This document shows, one piece after another, positions 55,831-64,000 of a stretch of DNA of 64,000 nt. Source of the stretch: Umbelopsis ramanniana AG (Eukaryota > Mucoromycota > Umbelopsidomycetes > Umbelopsidales > Umbelopsidaceae); contig NW_026252087.1 in the NCBI RefSeq assembly GCF_025399195.1, positions 806,001 through 870,000 of the forward strand, given 5' to 3'. The notes under the pieces were generated by a model. It was not told where the DNA came from. It did not search any database and saw only the letters and a list, made by a program, of their open reading frames with translations. The stretch's first letter is position 1, and each line of letters begins with the position of its first letter. The position numbers and the translations under genes were made by a program.

Positions 55831-55837
55831 ATATAAA
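55831..55837 (+). promoter_or_regulatory. TATA box of the small hydrophilic protein gene
   Basis: TATAAAA about 45 bp before the ATG at 55882, downstream of the CET1 stop. Confidence 0.5.
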
Positions 55838-55881
55838 ATGACGCTCTTTATCCCACATTCAATGTACATACTTATAACAAA

Positions 55882-56148
55882 ATGGATAAAATCAAGAGTG
55901 AAATCAAGAACGTCTTCAACAAGGGAGATAACAAGCAGAGTGCCACTAATGTCGACCACTCAAAGGATTCTGCTCCTCAAATTACCCGCTCCGAACCTAG
56001 CGAAGTGCACGACGCCTCTTTAAACCAAATTCACCAAGCTGAGGAGAAGGAAAGACAAGAGAGAATGCACACCGATCAGGAGCAAGCCAAGGAAAACGCA
56101 AACAAGCTTGCAGACATGGTTGATCAGAATGTACACACTCAACAATGA
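55882..56148 (+). CDS. Small hydrophilic, probably disordered protein (88 aa)
   Basis: A single-exon 88-residue frame, MDKIKSEIKNVFNKGDNKQS onward, with no cysteine or hydrophobic core and many Glu, Gln, Asn, Lys and His. The second half (QAEEKERQERMHTDQEQAKE) should be helical. A good TATA box and AATAAA (56199-56204) flank it, supporting a real and perhaps strongly expressed gene. The composition is like stress-induced hydrophilic proteins of fungi, but no family is recognised. Confidence 0.65.
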   Translation: MDKIKSEIKNVFNKGDNKQSATNVDHSKDSAPQITRSEPSEVHDASLNQIHQAEEKERQERMHTDQEQAKENANKLADMVDQNVHTQQ

Positions 56149-56198
56149 TGACTATAACCCATAATACTCTATCCCACATCAATATAATGAAATTGTTC

Positions 56199-56204
56199 AA
56201 TAAA
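56199..56204 (+). terminator. Polyadenylation signal AATAAA
   Basis: AATAAA 51 nt after the stop of the small hydrophilic protein gene. Confidence 0.45.
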
Positions 56205-56329
56205 TCTATGTAGCTTGGCAAAATATTGGGATGTTCTATGTTGGTTTTGGTTGAGGGAAGTGAAGTATTTACAAATACATCATATAATATTGCCTACAAT
56301 AAAATCTAGATGTTGGTACATTTGGTATC

Positions 56330-58486
56330 CTAGGATATGCCTAGTGAGCGCTTGCTGCGCTCATATACTACGTAGCTGATACTGACAGCAGGTACAACCT
56401 GGAGGAGAGAGTATTCATTAGGAGACATCAACCATAAGATGAACCACAGCACATAATACATACCTTGAACAACGTTGGCCCCAAACCTTTATAAAATCCA
56501 CGAATTCCTTCTTTTCCATAAGTGATTTGTACAGCGTTCCAAGCCGATGTGTATGTTTGTGGGTGAGCTGGAGTGCCCTGAGCTTGTAATCTGTAACACC
56601 AACAACGTTCAATTAGAAATTGACGGCCTTGCCATTTCCACTGTAATAACATTAGCTTACCTAGTTCTAATCATGCTGAGGGGATAGACACTGGTAGCGC
56701 CTATAGATCCACTAACCATTCCGCATCCCCAAAGTACAAACACGTTAGGTTGTTGTACCTTTCCATCGGCCTTATCCATATATCCCAGATAAGTTAGTTT
56801 CAAGGTTTCATAGATACCTGAATAAAAATTCGCGTTAGGATCCATCTTTGACCTCCATTTACTTGAGCACTAACAACGGAAACATACCCAAATCCATGGC
56901 TTGGTAAGGGAAAACACCGATCAGACCCAGCGTCTGTGAAAAAGTTAGGCAGTCCATCCAATAAGCGTACACGGATCCAAAATATTCCCAAAGCTTACCA
57001 ATCCCGGCCAAAATGCCCTAATACCACCAGATCGATACATCTGTCTCGCTGTTGTTAATATCAAAGAGTCAGAACGACCAGATGTTGGAGGAGTCGGAGG
57101 AGTCGATGACGAAATGATTTTGCTCGACATGATGCGTGTCTTGAGGGTCTCGAGCCTGAAATGGAAAAGAAAAATAAGTCCGGTTGAGCAAATTCCAATT
57201 ACTTAGTTGTTGTGGACATACGGGTATATTGAAAACTGCGAACATAAGCCGGCCATGCCACCAGCAATGAAACGTGCACCAACAGATATAGAATTTTTGT
57301 CTTCAGCATCAGTAGCTCTGGCTAAAACAGATTTTGCAGACTCAAATGCCCAAAACTTGATGGCGGATTCCGGAACAATTTTGATAACATTGAGTCCATT
57401 TCCCACAAAAAAGCCGCGTATGCCTCCTTGTGAATAAATAGTTTTCATTGCCGAGAGTAAGGTACTTTTCGTTCGATTAGAGGCTAATTCCTTCGTAGTC
57501 GCAGTCGTCTGGGTGATCAAAAAGACCTTGAGACGATCGAAAGGAGCTGTGCAAGTTCGAGATACAGCGCCAGCGCACCCTCCTGCTGCTAGGTATTTGA
57601 AAGCATTACGGGCTGCTTCATCTGTGGGTGGAATAACAACTTCGGCATCCTGCGTAAGCTGTGTTGATGTTTGATAATATCTGTAGACCTCAGTAATATT
57701 GGTCTCTTTGGGTAAAAGCTGTAGGAAATTCGTTAGAGCCAGATCAACGATTATGTAAGTCTTCTACTTTCTCAACCAATGAACATATCTTACCAAAAGA
57801 AAATCCCGCCATTCTTGAAAATCAATGACTCCATTTCCATCCGAGTCCATAGCCTCCATAAACTGCCAGAAATCATCTTTAGTGACTCGAATACCCGCTC
57901 GCTGTAAAGCATGTTCCAGTTCTTCAGGCTGCAATCGTCCGTCTCCACTCCTATCAATCTCTTCGAACATAGCCCATAGTTCTTTTTCTCGTTCTTCCAC
58001 ATATATCTTGAATTCGTCGTAATCTATGACACCGTCCTGACTGGTGTCGCACTTCTCCAGTAGATCACGAGCGTACTTTGTTCTGGCTGGCAAGTGGGTC
58101 ATCTGCTGAAATCCTTTCAGGATGCAGTCCGAATCAAGGTAACCTTTAGCATTTCGATCGAGGGATTCAAATAAGTTCCGTATACGCCTGTCACGCTCGT
58201 TTGGTGTTTCTAAGAAGTACGGGGTCGGATTATGAGTGACTTTTAGTGGAGCATCAAGGACATCTTTCTGTTCTGACGTCGTCTCTCTTGACAAATGTGG
58301 CATCCCTGAACCTCTTGTCGGTGGTTGTGATGTTATTGAGGACATCGCAGACCATAGAGCTATGATATACAAAGCAAAAACAAGTACAGACAGAAAGGTA
58401 TGAAAAATCTGCTGGAGGTGACGTTCCCTCACTTTTCTTTTTTCATTTTTTTCTCGCGCCTCCCGACTGGCCCTGTCATAAGTCAC
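56330..58486 (-). CDS. SAL1: Ca2+-dependent mitochondrial ATP-Mg/phosphate carrier (SCaMC/Sal1 type)
   Basis: Seven exons: 58486-57794, 57718-57222, 57155-56999, 56933-56888, 56817-56661, 56590-56464 and 56398-56330, about 581 residues. The N-terminal regulatory half has four EF-hand loops (DRNAKGYLDSD, DTSQDGVIDYDE, DRSGDGRLQPEE, DSDGNGVIDFQE). The transport half has three mitochondrial carrier repeats, with the signatures APFDRLKVF, YPLETLKTR (joined across an intron) and YPLSMIRTR. It should exchange ATP-Mg or ADP for phosphate across the inner membrane when cytosolic Ca2+ rises. Upstream of the first ATG typical for the family (58348) the frame continues for 46 residues including a hydrophobic stretch (FLSVLVFALYIIALW); whether it is translated is unclear. 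All EF-hand ligands look intact. Confidence 0.88.
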
Positions 58487-58696
58487 GTGAAAGCTTCGAA
58501 ATGCAACAAATTTCTGTTACCCTGTGAGCTGTATATTTGTGCCCACATGGAGCCAGCCAATACACGTTGGTGGTGAGGAAATCCCCAGCTCTGATTATCA
58601 AAGTGGTGTGTTTCCTTTACAAATTTGATTGCCGCTACTTTCGTATGCCTATTTTTTCACAGCTGTTTATTAAATGTTTGAGTAAGCACATATCTG

Positions 58697-60344
58697 TTAG
58701 TTGCATTCCTCATCGGCTTCATCAATACACAGCTGTATGGCTTGGTGTAGATAACCAACGGCCGTATTTAAATCTGAAGTGTTGTAATATGCGAAGCATA
58801 GCCTAATGTGTCTACCAATATCAAGCTTGCTCTCTATATCGCCTTCACTTGGTACTGCAAATTTATACCCATAGCCGCAAGATACATTTATCTTATGCTT
58901 CTCTATAGTGTTCTGAAGTCGAATACTGCTGATAGACTTTGGAAGTTTGAGCCAAACAAAGTAGCCTCCCCGTGGTTTACAATACGAGCACCCCAAAGGT
59001 AAAAGTAAATTATCAATCGGTTTCGATAATCCGTTCACAAGTCGATCGTGAAGCACTGAGCGCGAGTCTTTTATATGCTTTGATAGTGATCCGTTTTTCA
59101 ATGCTTCATGTATCATTTTGCTCACTATAACATAGACCTCTATCGATTAGATTTTAAACAGACTAAATCTTTTTGCAGCATTTTCCTTACCGAAGTGTGC
59201 AGGAGAGCCTCCAGAAACATATACACCACTAAGTATAATCCATTTTTTCGATGACGGATTGATAGAGTCAGTTAATATTCGTTCTCAACTGTTGAACCTC
59301 ATCTGAATTTACCTCTCTGTGATTAAGTTGATAAGTTCAGGTCGAGCTTGTATCCATCCACAGCGTGTCCCGGGAGCAAGGATTTTAGAGAATGTTCCAT
59401 TACTAATAACGTTGCCCCGACCAGGTCGACTTTGTATGTCATTAAGATCGTAAGAAATAAGCGAAGGTGGTGGACGTATTGTGGTATCATAATACAGCAT
59501 GTCATATACATCGTCGCAGATGACAAGTAAATTATGCCGACGTGCAAGTTCAACGAGTTGTAAGCGCCTTTCAGGAGATAAAATTGTACTGGACGGGTTA
59601 CTATAAGTTGGGACAGTATACAATACTGCGTTATAGAAACGTGGGTGCCTTGAGCTTTCACCGATTTGAAGCTCATCCAGTTGTTTCTGCAGCCATTCTA
59701 TTTTAATTCCGTCGGCGTCTTCAGGTACAGCGATCAATTGCTTTTGATCGAAGCCTCTATCTTTAATCATTTGAAATACCAAATGATACGTCGGCGATTG
59801 TAAAAAGACATGGGTTGTATAAATAGGATGTGTCAACAGACTCAGGAGATTTGCCAATGATTGCGATGCACCGCTTGTGCACGCTAAGGTATGGCTGTCA
59901 AGATAGCGTCAAATGATTTAAGCAAAAAAGTAGATTCAAAACATGCGCGGGTCTTCTGACCGTGTCTTGCCTTTGTACTGGGGTATGTTGGTCAGAGTCC
60001 AAATTCAAAATTTGAGTTGATAGTAAGACAGCCAGTTCTTCTCGAAAAGCATGATCCCCACTCTCTGGCCCGTACTATAAATTGACCATTAGAGATATAT
60101 CAAGCGTGGCGTGTAGAACTGAATATATAAAGGTGTGCAAGTTCACCTGAAATGAATGCCAAGCATCTTCGCAGCTCAGAGCTGTATGACAGGCTGCTGC
60201 CATCATACTAATTGGCATCATATCCCGCGACGGTGCGCCTATTGACAGGTCAATTACACTTTCACATCTATTGTCAAAGAGCGTCGCCATTGCGTGCAAA
60301 TGCGAACTGACAAACGGATTTACAAATTGCCTTGGGCCTAGCAT
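58697..60344 (-). CDS. PLP-dependent aminotransferase class I/II (aminoadipate/YER152C-like)
   Basis: Five exons: 60344-60147, 60074-59971, 59894-59313, 59228-59191 and 59124-58697, about 449 residues. Fold type I features: YGPESGDHAFREELA, TSGASQSLANLL (cofactor phosphate loop), YNAVLYTVPTYSNPSSTIL, VICDDVYDMLYYD (Asp binding the pyridine), SNGTFSKILAPGTRCGWI with the Schiff-base lysine, and RPRGGYF-like CKPRGGYFVWLKLP (substrate carboxylate Arg nearby). The style matches the group containing yeast YER152C and bacterial 2-aminoadipate/valine-type transaminases. The second intron (59970-59895) begins GC rather than GT; only that border gives TPVQSHTLACTSGAS in frame. No targeting peptide is obvious. 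Substrate cannot be fixed from sequence. Confidence 0.86.
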
Positions 60345-60562
60345 AAAGTTATAATTTAAGCTCAGTACTCATGCTTCGCAATCTTAGGGTCTTACGGCAA
60401 TGTACTACTTCTACGGGGAACAAGCCTAGTAGAACATAAAACCAACACAAAGAACTGATCTAGCTTCATGTCTCATCATACCCAGAATGTTCTAAAGGTA
60501 TCGTTTCATAACACTGGGAACTGCTGGTGAGTGATCAATCTACCACAGCAAGACAACCTGCA

Positions 60563-60940
60563 TCATTGTTTTGCCATTGAAATTGAAGCTTCTATTGCAC
60601 GTTCATTGCTGTCTGAAACTTTTTCCTTCCTGGCTTGTTCCGAAAAGATCTCATATCTGGCTTCGAAGCATATAAGCAGATGTTCGCCGTAAGTCAACTG
60701 AAACATAGCATCTGATTCCCGTTTATCCATTGAAACGCGGTTGTGCACGCACGTGTGGAAAGTGATTGGATACCATTTCCCCCGGATTTTTAGATGCCGC
60801 TCAGGTGGGATTTCCATATTTGGATAGCTATGAAGAATTTTTCGACACTGATTTTGCCGTGACAATTGATTGTTTTCAATTAAACATACATTTAAATACA
60901 TGATACAAGTACTGTTGAAGGTACATAATGAAAAATACAT
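60563..60940 (-). CDS. Small hypothetical protein
   Basis: A 125-codon frame; an internal ATG at 60817 would give a more natural 84-residue product (MEIPPERHLKIRGKWYPITF) without the Cys/Asn-rich leader. The latter part has alternating hydrophobic residues (AMFQLTYGEHLLICFEARYE) then a charged helix. No family recognised and no promoter or splice clue. An upstream exon is possible because an ATAG acceptor lies just before the CTATCC codons. Confidence 0.4.
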   Translation of the reverse strand: MYFSLCTFNSTCIMYLNVCLIENNQLSRQNQCRKILHSYPNMEIPPERHLKIRGKWYPITFHTCVHNRVSMDKRESDAMFQLTYGEHLLICFEARYEIFSEQARKEKVSDSNERAIEASISMAKQ

Positions 60941-60995
60941 GTAGCGGTGTTTGTTGTTTTAGGCATTTCTTCTTAAGTGTTCGTGTATGGAAAAC

Positions 60996-61011
60996 CACGT
61001 TGACTCACGTT
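60996..61011 (+). promoter_or_regulatory. Paired CACGTT boxes with a TGACTCA between, before the phosphate transporter
   Basis: CACGTT at 60996-61001 and 61006-61011, ten bases apart, enclose a TGACTCA (61001-61007). CACGTT is the lower-affinity Pho4-type E-box. The pair is about 165 bp upstream of the SPX transporter start. Regulatory use is inferred only. Confidence 0.35.
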
Positions 61012-61171
61012 GGGTTGGTAGAACCAGTGAAATCGGGCCATAACCGTCGTGGCGTGCCAGGAATCAAGCTCAGCTTGAAATTTTTTTCCTTAAATTTTGT
61101 TAAATGAACTAGCCTTAGAAAAACTTACAGTTCTTTCTTATCCTTCATTCTTCTGCTCCCAAGGCTCGACG

Positions 61172-63724
61172 ATGAAGTTCTCTCACACTTTGCAGTTTAA
61201 TGCTGTGCCAGAATGGACAGATTATTACATGGCGTAAGTGTGCCTCTCCTACTCGATTGTTTTTTGTCCGTCATTGTTTCCAAACATTATGTGATTAAAC
61301 TATTTTCCGCAACTTATGCAGTTATGACCATTTGAAGAAACTCATCTATCAATTGGAAAAGGAGCGGGTAGAAGAAATGTCCAATAACCCTAATATGGAC
61401 CCAGAGAAGGCTACCAATTTCTCTGATGAAGAGTTTCATCGTAACAATGAGCGCTTCATTGAAGCACTGGACTTGCAACTGGAGAAAGTCTTTGATTTCT
61501 ACACAGAGAAAGAAGCAGAGCTTTATGCAGAGTTAGAACAACTTCAAATCGACAGCGAGAGTCCTGATTTCGACGGTGAACTAAAGCCATCGCAACTGGA
61601 GATGCTTGACTCTACCCATGAACGTCGCCGTTCCAGTGCTATCAGAGCAGCTCCCAAAGCAAGCGAAGCTCATTACGTCAATATTGCTTCCAGCACCAAC
61701 AATTTGAGCGACCTTAATGTGGTAGACACTTTGGCGCGTACCAGTACACGCCGTTCCAGTGTATCCCGCAAGTCATTCCAGTCAGCCCAATCTGTCTCCA
61801 CCGTTGCTTACAATCGCCTGGTCTCATTTCGAACAAGATGCATTGGCTTGTATGTGGCTTTATCCGAACTACAGAGCTTCCAAGACCTCAACCGCAAAGG
61901 CTTTGACAAGATTCTTAAGAAGCATGACAAGCTATTGGATGGTAACCTCCGTGAAATCTACCTCAAAAAAATGGTACTGGAAAGTAGACCATTCATGACG
62001 GAAACTCGCCAAGCCTTGGAAAAACAAATCGAACGAGTTGAAAAAATATATGCTGATGTTTTCACCAATGGCAATGTCAATGCTGCAGTTCGAGAATTCC
62101 GCACTCATCTTCGTGATCATATTGTCTATGAGCGAAACACCGTTTGGAAGGATATGATCGGTCAAGAACGAAGGACAATGGATGCTCATGTCAAGGACGC
62201 CCCAAAGCCACTCTTCACAATTCCATACATCAACATTCCTGTCACGAGAGGCTTATTGAACAGCACCATCAGCTTTTTAGTTGCAGTGGTTGCTTTTGTT
62301 GTGTTCCTTAATGTCGATATCTTTGGCTCAAGACCTGAAAACTACTGCTTTGCTTTGTTGATCTTCTGCGCTATCTTGTGGGCTACGGAGGCTGTGCCTT
62401 TGTATTCCACTGCTATGCTTATCCCATTCCTCATCGTTCTTTTGCAAGTCATGCGTAATCCCGACGGTAGTGTCATGACCGCCACAAATGCTTCCAAGGC
62501 TGTTTTCCAGTCCATGTTTTCCGGAACCATCATGATGCTTTTGGGTGGATTTGCTTTGGCTGCTGCCCTTAGCAAGTATGGAATTGCCAAAGCCTTTGCG
62601 TCTCACGTTCTTAGCCGCGCTGGTACAAGACCACACTTCGTCCTTTTGGCCAATATGGGAGTCGCTTGCTTCCTCAGTATGTGGATCAGTAACGTTGCCA
62701 CTCCAGTACTTTGCTTTTCTCTTGTGCAACCTATCATTCGAACATTGCCTCCTGGATCTACTTTTGCTCCTTGCTTAATTCTCGGTATCGCTCTTGCAAG
62801 CTGCATTGGTGGAATGACCTCTCCAATTTCTTCTCCTCAGAACATTATTACCATCAACAACATGTCGCCTTCCCCTGGATGGGGTAACTGGTTTGCTGTT
62901 GCTCTTCCCGTTTCAATTCTTTCTCTCTTCATCACCTGGGGAATCCTTCTGTTGGTTATGCGTCCTGGAAGAACCACACCGGCTCTCAATACTGTCAAGG
63001 CAACCAAGCAAGAAGTCACACGCTCACAAGTCTTCGTCTGCTTCATCACTATCGCTACTATTGTTCTGTGGTGTGCTGAATCAAGCTTGGCATCTGTATT
63101 CGGTGATGCTGGTGTTATCGCAGCAATTCCCTTGTTCATGTTTTTTGGAACTGGAATTCTGGCTAAGGATGACTTGAACGCTTTCTTGTGGTCTGTAGTT
63201 GTCCTCGCTCAAGGTGGCTCTGCTTTGGGTAATGCAGTCAACTCTTCTGGACTCTTGCAATACATTGCTATGAGTATCAAGGATGGTGTTGAGCATCTTG
63301 AACCACTGGCCATTCTTTGCATTTTCTCTATCCTAATTTTGGTGTTTGCTACCTTTGTCTCTCACACTGTCGCTGCTCTCATCATCCTTCCTATCGTCCA
63401 ACAAGTTGGTTTGGCTTTACCCACACCTCATCCCAATCTTTTGGTCATGGGAGCCGGATTGGTCTGTTCAGCTGGAATGGGTAAGAATTATTTTAGTACT
63501 ATCTCCATGATCATATTATTGACTGTGATAATTAACGCATTCTTTCCATAGGTTTGCCTGTTTCAGGATATCCAAATATGTCTGCCATTATGATGGAGGA
63601 TCCCACTGGAAAGCCATACCTTACTACTAACGACTTCCTCAAGACTGGTGTTCCCGCTTCCATCCTCTCCACCGCTGTTATTATCCTCGTTGGCTATGGC
63701 ATCATGACTGCTATTGGCTATTAA
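61172..63724 (+). CDS. SPX-domain low-affinity phosphate transporter (Pho87/90/91 type, DASS fold)
   Basis: Three exons: 61172-61233, 61322-63480 and 63552-63724, about 797 residues. The N-terminus MKFSHTLQFNAVPEWTDYYM then AYDHLKKLIYQLEKE is the opening helix of an SPX domain, with the later LNRKGFDKILKKHDKLL helix carrying the lysines that bind inositol pyrophosphates. From about residue 305 a divalent-anion:sodium symporter (CitMHS/DASS) domain follows with about 12 membrane spans. Its SNVATPVLCF and ISSPQNIIT loops and the C-terminal GLPVSGYPNMSAIMMEDPTG match the two SNT-like substrate motifs. It should import phosphate (plasma membrane Pho87/90) or export it from the vacuole (Pho91). 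The membrane of residence cannot be told. Both introns keep conserved text in frame. Confidence 0.92.
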
Positions 63725-64000
63725 TCATTTCCTTATCCCGTCCCCATAGCGAAGTTAAAACACGCTTTACACTATTGTAAATATCTCACCATACCTCTTC
63801 AAATCATTTCTGCCCAGAACAATGGCACATAGTGCAGTCAGTTCTCAAATAGCATTCCCAAATTTCAGTACCTCATAAAAACAATCAATAGACATTCGTC
63901 CCGCGCAAAAATTAATTTTCGGCTTTCCACTATATACTACAGTCGACGACTTTCGCACGAAATGCTTGATATCAATGATTGCTATGTTGTTAACATCAAG
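63725..64000. other. 3' flank of the phosphate transporter
   Basis: AT-rich downstream sequence with no further gene start recognised before the window ends. Confidence 0.5.

Noticed and set aside
1..64000. tRNA, rRNA, CRISPR, operon or plasmid features
   Set aside because: No T-arm/anticodon patterns, repeat-spacer arrays or Shine-Dalgarno-linked gene strings were seen; the window is intron-rich nuclear DNA.

Overview
The window is eukaryotic nuclear DNA, most likely from an early-diverging fungus of the Mucoromycota (Mucorales/Umbelopsis-like). The reasons are a moderate AT bias, very many short GT-AG introns (mostly 55-85 nt), fungal gene families (endopolyphosphatase PPN1, RNA triphosphatase CET1, SPX-type phosphate transporter, Mgr3-like TPR protein, Rex3-type exonuclease) together with genes that yeasts have lost but basal fungi and animals share (NUDCD1, MEAK7, LAMTOR2), and remnants of LINE-like and DIRS/gag-like retroelements. 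There are no operons, rRNA or tRNA genes, or CRISPR arrays. All splice models below were worked out by hand from frame continuity, GT/GC-AG borders and family similarity.

Layout. 1-6.3 kb: tandem array of three minus-strand paralogues (one cut by the left edge) for large membrane proteins with an N-glycosylated ectodomain, family unnamed. 6.3-8.6 kb: no gene seen. 8.6-19 kb: secreted six-hairpin glycosidase, NUDCD1, an RS-rich unknown, a membrane-anchored PDI (TMX3-like), and MEAK7. 19.3-25 kb: an acidic protein with an internal duplication, PPN1, and three small minus-strand genes. 25.9-35.6 kb: a 16-exon RhoGEF, Mgr3-like protein, LAMTOR2 and chorismate synthase. 35.7-40.9 kb: a 28-exon PDS5 cohesin regulator. 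40.9-46 kb: gene-poor AT-rich stretch with decayed retroelements, one short retroposon bounded by a 14-bp target duplication, and a 300-bp nearly pure A/T island. 46-64 kb: PL8 polysaccharide lyase, an SDR, a glycine-zipper protein, REX3, CET1, a small hydrophilic protein, the Ca2+-regulated ATP-Mg/Pi carrier (SCaMC/SAL1), a class I/II aminotransferase, a small unknown, and an SPX-domain phosphate transporter.

How genes relate. Most neighbours are unrelated housekeeping genes, but some links stand out. MEAK7 and LAMTOR2 are both lysosomal TOR-pathway proteins. PPN1 and the SPX transporter both act in phosphate/polyphosphate handling. CET1 and REX3 (both mRNA/RNA end processing) share a 355-bp divergent promoter. 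Candidate regulatory sites include a perfect Gcn4 box before chorismate synthase, an E2F/MCB-like box before PDS5, and paired CACGTT boxes before the phosphate transporter. Unusual gene structure includes two GC-AG introns, two frame-preserving (read-through) introns, and micro-exons.
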